Shown: piece after piece, positions 43,918-50,644 of the stretch
Layout: every line of letters begins with the position of its first letter
Position numbering within the stretch: the stretch's first letter is position 1
Origin: Accumulibacter sp.
Lineage (GTDB): Bacteria > Pseudomonadota > Gammaproteobacteria > Burkholderiales > Rhodocyclaceae
NCBI RefSeq assembly: GCF_036625195.1
Contig: NZ_JAZKUG010000001.1
Coordinates: forward strand, 4,526,001 to 4,590,000
Length of the DNA: 64,000 bases
Reading direction: 5' to 3'
Notes under the pieces: model-generated
Seen by the model: only the letters and a program-made list of their open reading frames with translations
Told to the model about the DNA's origin: nothing
The model's database searches: none
Made by a program: the position numbers and the translations under genes

Positions 43918-44124
43918 TCAGCGGTGAGCGAAACGAGTCCGCTGAAATCGCGACTTGGGCAAAGCTGCTGGATCGGGCGGTGGTTCGACAACCAGAACGC
44001 CTGCCGCCTTGAGTTCGGCTTCGCCCCGCCCAAGCTCGGCGAAGAGGGCGCCAAGGTCATCGGCATATTTCAATCCGATTGCATCCTTTATGGCATGCAC
44101 CTCGGCAATGATTTCGTCATTCAT
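43918..44124 (-). CDS. Short antitoxin-like protein
   Basis: 68 residues starting MNDEIIAEVHAIKDAIGLKY. Small proteins with this opening (D-E-I-x-E-V-H-x-I-R/K-D) are very common next to type II toxins and in mobile regions and are often annotated as antitoxins or as hypothetical. It follows the DUF2442 gene by 12 bases on the same strand. It shares with the antitoxin at 45226 only the general acidic N-terminal pattern. Confidence 0.6.
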   Translation of the reverse strand: MNDEIIAEVHAIKDAIGLKYADDLGALFAELGRGEAELKAAGVLVVEPPPDPAALPKSRFQRTRFAHR

Positions 44125-44136
44125 CGTCTCTTCCTC

Positions 44137-44388
44137 CTAGACAGGCGCGGAACCGTCCGGAACAAGCTCTGCCCCCAAGGTCTCGGGTGCGATGTCCTGC
44201 TCGTGAGGCCAGGTCACCGCACCAAATACGATGCCGACCTGTTTGAAATACTCTGGATTGCGCAACTCCCGAAATACGCCGTGATCCAGGTACGGCTTGA
44301 CGTCGAAAACGCCCCGTCGGCCGTCGGCGATTTCAACGTACAGACGATAATCGGAAAGCGGTTGAACACTGACTACGTCCCAATACAT
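44137..44388 (-). CDS. DUF2442 protein
   Basis: 83 residues from ATG 44388 behind GAGG. The core is YRLYVEIADGRRGVFDVKPY and LDHGVFRELRNPEYFKQVGI, the DUF2442 pattern (nitrogenase-associated NadS-like fold). It starts 10 bases after the DUF4160 gene; such pairs recur widely in bacterial genomes and behave like small toxin-antitoxin cassettes, though activity is not established here. Confidence 0.8.
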   Translation of the reverse strand: MYWDVVSVQPLSDYRLYVEIADGRRGVFDVKPYLDHGVFRELRNPEYFKQVGIVFGAVTWPHEQDIAPETLGAELVPDGSAPV

Positions 44389-44398
44389 GGCAGCATCC

Positions 44399-44665
44399 TC
44401 AAAGGGGATCGATCTTGTAGGGATTCTCTCCACTGGCAGCAAGTTCCCAGTCGGCCATCCGTTCATCGCGGCGCAGTTCGATCCATGCTTGCACCAGGCG
44501 CAACTGCTTGCGCGGCAACTCCCCGGCCAGGATTTCGCCCTCTTCGATGCCGATCGATGCCTCGAATGCACCATATCTGGCGTGGATGTGTGCCAGATCG
44601 TGATGCTTGCTGTCGAGCAGGTACATCCGAATGATGATGCCGTAGAACATCGAGATGATCGGCAT
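44399..44665 (-). CDS. DUF4160 protein
   Basis: 88 residues starting MPIISMFYGIIIRMYLLD. The motif HHDLAHIHARYGAFEASIGI, with its paired His residues, is the DUF4160 signature. First gene of the DUF4160-DUF2442-short antitoxin run. The bases directly upstream carry the 3' end of a group II intron, so the promoter of this operon has probably been replaced or disrupted. Confidence 0.82.
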   Translation of the reverse strand: MPIISMFYGIIIRMYLLDSKHHDLAHIHARYGAFEASIGIEEGEILAGELPRKQLRLVQAWIELRRDERMADWELAASGENPYKIDPL

Positions 44666-44691
44666 GGCGTGTCCTCGTGATCAGGAGCCCA

Positions 44692-44766
44692 ATCGGGATA
44701 GGGAGCAACCTCACGGCTCTCTCCTCCCACACGACCGTGCAGACGGTTCACGTACACGGCGGCTCG
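44692..44766 (-). mobile_element. 3' remnant of a group II intron (domains V and VI)
   Basis: On the minus strand the sequence GAGCCGCCGTGTACGTGAAC followed by CGTCTGCACGGTCGTGTGGG folds as a domain V-like hairpin with a CGC triad, then GGGAGGAGAGAGCCGTGAGG and TTGCTCCCTATCCCGAT form a domain VI-like stem ending in the conserved terminal AT. No reverse transcriptase reading frame is present; the upstream 200 bases may be more of the intron but are not recognised. The 3' junction is 27 bases before the DUF4160 start codon. Confidence 0.55.
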
Positions 44767-45053
44767 GCAGACTGAGTCGGCAAGTCCAGTCGCCCGCTGC
44801 TGGAGCAGCCCGAGGCTTCGCGCCCGGCAAAGCAGAGCCGCATCTCTAGCCGCTGCAAGCCCGGATTCATCCGGTCGGATGCGTTCATGATCTTCATTGG
44901 ACAACGATGACTCCTCTCTTTCCAGTTCCTCGCGGAACACCGTTCGGGTCTTCGGTTGGTTCTCTGGCTCGCCGCCGTCGCCTACTCTACCATGCCCTCT
45001 GCTGACTTCCCCATGGTATTCCGCGTCAGTGACCCGACGCCCCGCCTCGACCG

Positions 45054-45176
45054 CGACACGGCCAGTACCGATATTCCATCAAGTGCGACAAGTCGCTTCC
45101 GCGCGGCATCCGGGTCACCCGCAGCGCATTCTTGCCAGACTGCGCGCGAGACAAGAAGTGCATAGTCCAGCCTTTG
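45054..45176 (-). pseudogene. Remnant of a PIN-domain toxin gene
   Basis: About 41 residues (ending AAGDPDAARKRLVALDGISV and LAVS) match the middle of the intact PIN toxin at 45504-45983 (AGAGDPQAARERIEALRSIPVL). The beginning and end of the gene are missing. The fragment starts right beside a TGGTCTG-type short repeat, hinting that a mobile element or recombination at that repeat removed the rest. Confidence 0.6.
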
Positions 45177-45225
45177 CGTCCACCAAGCGAGCAAACAAAA
45201 CGTGGTCTGGACCCTATTCCTTGCC

Positions 45226-45507
45226 CTATTCCTTGCCCCCCATTTCTGGTCCCTGCTGCTCACTCACAGATCTCACCGCGTCCGCTGCACTGCCGGGGTG
45301 GGCCCGATCAACAACCGCGAGACCCCCACGAACCATCTCCGCCGCACGACGCTGGTCTTCGGCCATGATGAGCCCCAATGCGCGACAATGCGCCTCGGCT
45401 GCTTCCGAGTAAGCGAGCAAGTCATGCTGATATTGCTCCGCAAGGCGTTCGCGTGTGGCATGAATTTCAGCCACAACAGGGTCTTGCCAGCCTGTGGTTG
45501 CAGTCAT
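45226..45507 (-). CDS. Antitoxin of the PIN-domain module
   Basis: 93 residues starting MTATTGWQDPVVAEIHATRE. Its ATG overlaps the TGA of the PIN toxin gene (ATGA), so the two are translated together. The N-terminal helix (VVAEIHATRERLAEQYQHDL) is shared with the partial copy at 43114-43193. No classical DNA-binding domain is evident. It may act by binding the toxin through its helical N-terminus. Confidence 0.65.
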   Translation of the reverse strand: MTATTGWQDPVVAEIHATRERLAEQYQHDLLAYSEAAEAHCRALGLIMAEDQRRAAEMVRGGLAVVDRAHPGSAADAVRSVSEQQGPEMGGKE

Positions 45508-45983
45508 TGTGATACCTCCATCAACTCAAAGGGCGTCACGACTTCCGGTAGCTTGTAAGCTCTAGCGGCGCACAAACCGCGCATCACCGGTAACTTTGCT
45601 GGATTGGCGATATGCGTACAATTCCAAGTGATCAAGACGTCGATCTCATGATAGCTCGCGCAGGCGATGTGCAGGGCATCAAGACGAGCCTTCGGTGGCA
45701 GCCCGCCGCCAAGAACCAGGAATTCGGCCAACTCAATGATCTCGGGCGTTATGGGCAAAACGGGAATACTGCGCAGCGCTTCGATGCGCTCTCTGGCAGC
45801 TTGCGGATCGCCCGCGCCAGCCTCATCAACGACGTACGGTGAAACAAAAGCCGCAACCGATACACGTCCGGCGTCCCACCACAGCCGCGCAATCTGCTGG
45901 CATGCCATTTTGATGGTATCAGTGCTCGGTCGAGCCGTCAGATAGCTGATGACCGAGGTTTCGATGTAGATTTTTCGCTTCAT
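45504..45983 (-). CDS. PIN-domain ribonuclease toxin
   Basis: 159 residues. PIN fold motifs are IYIETSVISYLTARPS (first acidic residue Glu), YVVDEAGAGD, KARLDALHIACASYHEIDVL and TWNCTHIANPA. The set with IETS and TWNC is typical of a VapC-like subgroup found in cyanobacteria and Rhodocyclales. Likely cleaves RNA. It precedes its antitoxin, the reverse of the usual order. TGGTCTG-type repeats lie just upstream. Confidence 0.8.
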   Translation of the reverse strand: MKRKIYIETSVISYLTARPSTDTIKMACQQIARLWWDAGRVSVAAFVSPYVVDEAGAGDPQAARERIEALRSIPVLPITPEIIELAEFLVLGGGLPPKARLDALHIACASYHEIDVLITWNCTHIANPAKLPVMRGLCAARAYKLPEVVTPFELMEVSQ

Positions 45984-46009
45984 GATTTCTGCCTTGGATC
46001 GGGAAATCG

Positions 46010-46063
46010 TGGTCTGTCCCCTATTAGTGCTCCCCTATTACTGCCTTGGTCTGTCCTCTATTA
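46010..46063. repeat. Short direct repeats TGGTCTGTC(C/T)C(T)ATTA
   Basis: Two near-identical 17-base copies, at 46010-46026 and 46047-46063 (one difference), and a third related copy near 45204 (TGGTCTGGACCCTATT). Sequences of this kind recur beside REP-associated transposases and their debris; no transposase is present here. They bracket the PIN toxin-antitoxin module. Confidence 0.5.
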
Positions 46064-46160
46064 TTTTGATGCTGAGTTTGACGCCGCAGAAAGAGATTTC
46101 GATGAAACAAGCGGATAGGCCGTTGATTGAGCCCGGCCGCCTTCTCTCTTGCTCAAGGAC

Positions 46161-47519
46161 CTACTCAGCTTCCATTTTGCATGATGACATTGGATCTAGA
46201 TAACCGCCTCTTGGGAAATTACATCGTACCGTTACCAATCGGTTTGCACACAGAAGGACATATCCGTCAGACCCCGACATCCGAACGAACTTTTCCGCAT
46301 ACCACCCACTTTCTCTTGCGAATCGCATAGCAGCTACCGCTTTCCGCGCCCAAGCTGCGTCGGCTTCTGGCGGCAGCGCGACCAATCCTTGAGTACCTGC
46401 CGCTGCTGTCGGAGCTGTAGAGGAGCCCGGCGCGGATGGGTTCGGAGTGCCATTTTCTCTCCTCCGAGGGACATCGCTTGTTGACTTCGGAGCTGAGGCT
46501 TCGGGTCGCGCCGGAACTTGCCGTGTGTCGGCTCGTGACTGATCCAGCGCTGCCGGGGTGCGCAAGGACTGATACGGGAGGCCGTTTAGGTCGGTTCCTG
46601 CGATGACTAGGACCGTCGCCCGATCCACTTCGGTGATTGTCCTCTTGCGGGAGTCTTTCTTCGCGGTTGCCGAAAGCCCATTTTCAGCAAGAAAATCATT
46701 CAAGACGTTCGACTTGATTGCGTAGTTGACGTTCTGGGGCAGATTGCCGGAGGATGAGTAGTATTTCTCCGCATTCGCCGTGGCAACCACCACCCCCACG
46801 ACAGTTCCAGACTCTGTTACTAATGGACCCCCAGAGTTTCCGCCCTGAACTGGAACCGAAATCTGGAACCACTCGTCATCATTCCTACTCCCTGAAAAAC
46901 TGCTGATAATTCCGTCTGTCACCTTGGATTCATTGCCTTGGATGCTGATGTTGGGGTAGCCGACGGTCATCACCCTCTGACCCTTTCTGACCAACCTTGA
47001 ATCAGCTACAGGTAAGGTGGCAAACTTGCCGGTGACCCGAACGCGCAAGAGCGCTAGGTCACGCTTCGGATCCGACGCTACAACGTTGGCCCTGTAGAAG
47101 CGCCCCTGGACATCTCGTATAGCGTGGTTGTCCTTGTCTTCGACGACATGGTTGTTGGTGACAAGGTAACCATCATTCGAAACGAAGAAGCCGGTTCCGG
47201 TACTTATTGCGGCACGCATCCTTTCCTCTTCCTGCAGGCGAACGGCCTCCGCTCGGGCGTTGGCCTTCGCCTGTTGCTGAAGCGCCTCCTGTCGTTCGCG
47301 CTCACGTTGCCCTCTTTGTTCCTCAGGTTGACGTTGCTTTTCCAACTCGAGTTTGAGTAAGAGGGCTCTCCGGATTAATTCTTGTTGCTGTTGGGATTCC
47401 CGATTGGCTTGCTCTAAGCCTTGATAGTAAGCCCCAAGACCAAAACTCGGTTCGTAACCAGTCTGCGCCAATGGGGAATTCGAGGCAAGAACAAAAAGTC
47501 CAGCTAAGATGAAGCGCAT
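46161..47519 (-). CDS. Secreted trypsin-like serine protease with coiled coil
   Basis: 452 residues behind AAGGA. A signal peptide (MRFILAGLFVLASNSPLAQ), a Gln/Glu/Arg-rich coiled coil (about 35-100), an S1C-type protease domain (about 105-270) with triad His124 (TNNHVVED), Asp154 (KRDLALLRV) and Ser229 (QGGNSGGPLV), a Pro/Ser/Thr-rich linker and a C-terminal part with paired Cys (LLCANRLVTVRCNFPRGGY). No PDZ domain. Base composition is clearly lower in GC than the surroundings, suggesting acquisition by transfer. The role is unknown; extracellular or periplasmic proteolysis is inferred. Confidence 0.8.
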   Translation of the reverse strand: MRFILAGLFVLASNSPLAQTGYEPSFGLGAYYQGLEQANRESQQQQELIRRALLLKLELEKQRQPEEQRGQRERERQEALQQQAKANARAEAVRLQEEERMRAAISTGTGFFVSNDGYLVTNNHVVEDKDNHAIRDVQGRFYRANVVASDPKRDLALLRVRVTGKFATLPVADSRLVRKGQRVMTVGYPNISIQGNESKVTDGIISSFSGSRNDDEWFQISVPVQGGNSGGPLVTESGTVVGVVVATANAEKYYSSSGNLPQNVNYAIKSNVLNDFLAENGLSATAKKDSRKRTITEVDRATVLVIAGTDLNGLPYQSLRTPAALDQSRADTRQVPARPEASAPKSTSDVPRRRENGTPNPSAPGSSTAPTAAAGTQGLVALPPEADAAWARKAVAAMRFARESGWYAEKFVRMSGSDGYVLLCANRLVTVRCNFPRGGYLDPMSSCKMEAE

Positions 47520-47732
47520 ATTAATGTCCTTTGCAACGGATTACGGTCATCTACTAAGCTTTGGTCATGGGCCAACGCTGCAAGCCACTTACGCACCAAG
47601 ACCGAGGCCTCTGGCACATGAGACTACTATAGAGAAGATTAGTACTACGAACCAGCTTTGTCAGAGGTCCCACCTTGCGCAGCAGGCGCTCGCGGTGCGT
47701 TTGCGCGCGTCGCCCAGCATGCGGCGGCTAGG

Positions 47733-47990
47733 CTACTTGTCATCGGGCCTCCCGTGAGAAAGAACATAACCAGCGACAGTTCCTAGAAGAGCCGCAAGCG
47801 TTTCAAGACTGAAATTGACTACGAGCGCCAAGATTACGAGCGTGGGAATAAAGAGAACGATCCCAAGTGCCTTCAGAGAATTGGGCCCGAAACCCTGATC
47901 CTTAGCTTTGAGCCTGTCGAACACGAGCCAAAGGCCGACAACCATTACGATAGATGCCCCCAAAACGCCAACGAGTTTCAGCCAGTCCAC
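47733..47990 (-). CDS. Small two-helix membrane protein
   Basis: 85 residues. The third in-frame GTG (47990) is 6 bases from GGGGAG and is taken as the start. Two hydrophobic helices (LVGVLGASIVMVVGLWLVF and ALGIVLFIPTLVILALVVNF) with a short third stretch at LAALLGTVAGYVL. It ends SHGRPDDK. Unknown function; it shares the lower GC content of the protease gene 200 bases downstream. Confidence 0.6.
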   Translation of the reverse strand: MDWLKLVGVLGASIVMVVGLWLVFDRLKAKDQGFGPNSLKALGIVLFIPTLVILALVVNFSLETLAALLGTVAGYVLSHGRPDDK

Positions 47991-48022
47991 ACACACCTCC
48001 CCAATTACGTGGTAAAGCCCAT

Positions 48023-48200
48023 CTATCTGCCATTTGTGTCAAAGAGATTCAATCCACTCTTTGAGTTGTCGATGAGATAGCCAATCCCCTCGCCACTGAC
48101 GGCAAAAAATCGGACTGCGCCGACGGTGGCCACGAAGCCAGCGCGTCCCTGCACTTCAGCCCCCAGCGAGCCGCGGAAGACAAATCGCCCGGCGCCGGCC
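48023..48200 (-). pseudogene. Possible gene fragment (C-terminal piece)
   Basis: In a 320-base stretch between annotated genes, one minus frame reads coherently for about 58 codons without an ATG (RFVFRGSLGAEVQGRAGFVA, then VGAVRFFAVSGEGIGYLIDN and SKSGLNLFDTNGR) and ends at TAG 48023. It is preceded in frame by TGA. It looks like the end of a larger protein cut off by rearrangement. I do not recognise the family. The rest of 47991-48310 shows nothing else. Confidence 0.35.
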
Positions 48201-48310
48201 GTTCAACCGGACGAACGACCGATGGCACTCGGCTTCGATCCGGCGGGGGATGAGGTGCCACGTCCTTTCCCCCGCCATCGTCGACGCGCTGTGCTCGGGC
48301 GGACGCCGAA

Positions 48311-48676
48311 CTACTTGCCGGCCTTGCCGCTGCGGGCCGGTGCCTTGCGCTCGGACTTCTTCTTCAGGCCCAGCGAAGCGACTTCATTGGAATCGGCACC
48401 GAATTGGGCGATGACCTGGTCCTTGACGCCGAGGATGAGGTTGTGGTGTTCCCACTGCGCGGCAATCGCCGCATCGCGGGCGGCGTCGAACGCATTCTGC
48501 GCGCGCAGCTCGACTTCCTCGGCGGCGCGCATGGCGTCGTAGCGGGCGGTCACCGTTGCCAGGCTGTACGTCTGGTTGGCCGGGCTGTAGCCGGCGATCG
48601 CCTTGAGCGCGAGAAAGGCCTCCTCATCGGCCTGTCTGGTTTCCTGCGGCAGACGGACTGTTTCGTTCTTTGCCAT
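48311..48676 (-). CDS. Hypothetical helical protein
   Basis: 121 residues starting MAKNETVRLPQETRQADEEA behind GGGGGAG. It is predicted mostly helical (ARYDAMRAAEEVELRAQNAF, AARDAAIAAQWEHHNLILGV) with a basic tail (LKKKSERKAPARSGKAGK). The pattern is reminiscent of structural or phage-associated proteins, but no family is recognised. A tandem-repeat region lies immediately upstream. Confidence 0.6.
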   Translation of the reverse strand: MAKNETVRLPQETRQADEEAFLALKAIAGYSPANQTYSLATVTARYDAMRAAEEVELRAQNAFDAARDAAIAAQWEHHNLILGVKDQVIAQFGADSNEVASLGLKKKSERKAPARSGKAGK

Positions 48677-48802
48677 GTCACTCCCCCACGAAGATGAAGT
48701 CACGAGGGACGGATTGCCCCTCTGCGAAGATGGTAGGTTGCCGCCGGCAGTCGTGTCAATGCGCCGCCTGGCTGACGAACGCGGCAGCGATGCTCGAACG
48801 CT

Positions 48803-49121
48803 GGGAAGGCATCCCGACGGACCCGGGAAGCATCCCGACGCATCAGGGAAGCATCTCGATCGGTCAGGGAAGCATCCTGATGCACCAAGGAAGCATCTCG
48901 ATCGGTCAGGGAAGCATCCTGACGCATCAGGGAAACATCTCGGTCGATCAGGGAAGCATCCTGACGCATCAGGGAAGCATCTCGGTCGGTCAGGGAAGCA
49001 TCCTGACGCATCAGGGAAGCATCTCGATCGATCAGGGAAGCATCCTGACGCATCAGGGAAGCATCTCGATCGGTCAGGGAAGCATCCTGACGCACCAGGG
49101 AAGCATCCTGGCCGATCAGGG
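48803..49121. repeat. 21-bp tandem repeat array (about 15 units)
   Basis: Units GAAGCATCCTGACGCATCAG + G and GAAGCATCTCGATCGGTCAG + G alternate, giving a 42-bp higher-order period. The length is a multiple of three and free of stops, so both plus frames and one minus frame remain open: a 7-residue repeat QGSILTH/QGSISIG (plus), KHPDASG/KHLDRSG (plus) or RQDASLM/DRDASLT (minus). Units differ at only a few bases, so the array is young or homogenised. None of the frames has a convincing start site. There are no spacers, so it is not CRISPR. Confidence 0.85.
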
Positions 49122-49123
49122 AG

Positions 49124-49666
49124 CTAGAGCAGTTCGGTGTCGGTGTGCGCGTACGCCGGCGAGCAGCAGCACAGCAGGATCAGCGGGCCGCTGGCCGATG
49201 CGCTGACGCGGTGCGGGGTTCGTGGCGCGATGCAGATGGTGTCGCCGCGGCGGATCGGGAACGACTCCGCGCCGAGGATCATATCGCCCTCGCCGGCGGT
49301 GACGTGGTAGATCTCCTCGCTCAGCAGGTGCCGGTGCAGCCGGGTGCTGGCGCCGGCGGCGACGGTGGCTTCGGCCAGGCTCTGCTTGCGGTTGCCATGC
49401 ACGCCCGGATGCATCAGCTCGCGGATCAGCGAGCCGTCGGCGGTGACGTAGGCTTCGACGCCGGCGTACGGCTGCCGCATCGGCCGGGCGAGAAAGGCGT
49501 TCTCGACCTCCTCGACCGCCATTCGGCCAAGAAGGGGCACCTTCGACAGCTCGCCGCTGCGATGACAGGCGATGACCTCCTCGACGGTCGTCAGTCCGTT
49601 GACCAGCAGGAGCCGGCGAACGCGCGGGCTGATCTGCTCGAATGGCTCGCTGGCCTCAGGCGACAT
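49124..49666 (-). CDS. Cupin protein with a helix-hairpin-helix N-terminal domain
   Basis: 180 residues from ATG 49666 behind GGGAG. Residues about 8-65 (ISPRVRRLLLVNGLTTVEEV, LSKVPLLGRMAVEEVENAFL) resemble the C-terminal domain of RNA polymerase alpha, a helix-hairpin-helix fold. Residues 75-165 are a cupin (LHRHLLSEEIYHVTAGEGDM, RRGDTICIAPRTPHRV) with His and Glu metal ligands. The stop codon lies right at the edge of the tandem repeat array. A small-molecule binding or isomerase role is likely; the target is unknown. Confidence 0.8.
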   Translation of the reverse strand: MSPEASEPFEQISPRVRRLLLVNGLTTVEEVIACHRSGELSKVPLLGRMAVEEVENAFLARPMRQPYAGVEAYVTADGSLIRELMHPGVHGNRKQSLAEATVAAGASTRLHRHLLSEEIYHVTAGEGDMILGAESFPIRRGDTICIAPRTPHRVSASASGPLILLCCCSPAYAHTDTELL

Positions 49667-49795
49667 GCCGTGCTCCCGGTGGGTGAATGGATCGATGAGG
49701 CGCTGACGATACCTGAAATCCGCCGCCTGCGACACCGCGCCGGCGGCGAACGCCGGTCCGGCAGCAGGCCGCCTGCTTGCTATACTGTTCCGGCG

Positions 49796-50644
49796 ATGGT
49801 CCACCTGCGCTTCTACGCCGAACTCAACGATTTCATCGCCGTCGACCGCCGGCAGCGCGATTTCGCGCTCGCCTGCGCCGCCGATGTCCCGCTCCGCCAC
49901 CTGATCGAGAGCTGCGGCGTGCCGCATACCGAGGTGGCGCTGATCCTGGTGAATGGCGCAGCGGCCGCGTTCGACCAGCGGCTGTGCGCCGGCGACCGGG
50001 TGGCGGTCTATCCGGTCTTCGTCTCCTTCGGCATCCGGCCGCCGCTGCCCGCCGCCCGCTTCGTCGCCGACGCCCATCTCGGCGCGCTGGCGCGGTTGCT
50101 GCGCCTGGCGGGTTTCGACACGCTCTACGACAATCGGCTCGGCGATCGCGAAATCGAGCAGATCGCCGCGAGCGAGGGGCGGGTCGTGCTGACGCGCGAC
50201 CGCGACCTGCTGAAAAGGCGCGCGATCGTGCACGGCTGCCATGTCCATGCGCAGCAGCCCGACGAGCAATTGCGCGAGATCGTCGCCCGTCTCGATCTCG
50301 CCGGCAGCGTGCAGCCCTTCTCCCGCTGCATGGTCTGCAACGCACAGCTGCTGCCGGTCGCCAGGGCACTCGTCGAGGACGCCCTGCCCGAGCGCGTCCG
50401 CGAGCGCCAGCACGCCTTCCAGCGCTGCAGCGGCTGCGCGCGCATCTACTGGCAGGGGAGCCACTGGCGCCGGCTGCGCGAGCGCCTGCAGCGCGTGCTC
50501 GCCGCCGCCACCCCTTCCGCGCCTGCCGCCGCTGCCGACCCCGGCGCAGCGACGGCGGCAGCGGCTCAGCCGGCGGCGACGAGCGGCAGCGGCACCTTCG
50601 ACGGCGCCTGCGCCACTTCGCGCACGAGCCGCGGCACGAGGTAG
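49796..50644 (+). CDS. Mut7-C RNase-domain protein with ubiquitin-like N-terminal domain
   Basis: 282 residues. Residues 1-85 form a ThiS/ubiquitin-like domain (VHLRFYAELNDFI, GDRVAVYPVFVSFG); residues about 95-245 are a Mut7-C PIN-like nuclease domain (RFVADAHLGALARLLRLAGF, VVLTRDRDLLKRR) with a zinc ribbon (RCMVCNAQLLPV, CSGCARIYWQGSHW). TATACT lies only 10 bases before the ATG, so the mRNA may be nearly leaderless. The Ala-rich tail overlaps the end of epmB by 79 bases in convergent orientation. Confidence 0.85.
   Translation: MVHLRFYAELNDFIAVDRRQRDFALACAADVPLRHLIESCGVPHTEVALILVNGAAAAFDQRLCAGDRVAVYPVFVSFGIRPPLPAARFVADAHLGALARLLRLAGFDTLYDNRLGDREIEQIAASEGRVVLTRDRDLLKRRAIVHGCHVHAQQPDEQLREIVARLDLAGSVQPFSRCMVCNAQLLPVARALVEDALPERVRERQHAFQRCSGCARIYWQGSHWRRLRERLQRVLAAATPSAPAAAADPGAATAAAAQPAATSGSGTFDGACATSRTSRGTR

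Noticed and set aside
44137..44940. A 267-codon minus-strand open frame joining the intron tail, DUF4160 region and DUF2442
   Set aside because: Read-through frame; the true DUF2442 gene starts at 44388 with its own ribosome-binding site, and the DUF4160 gene uses another frame.
48803..49121. CRISPR array
   Set aside because: Units are directly adjacent 21-bp repeats with no unique spacers and no cas genes.
48603..49206. A repeat protein gene on the plus or minus strand over the 21-bp array
   Set aside because: Three frames are open because of the repeat itself; none has a convincing start, so I list it only as a repeat.
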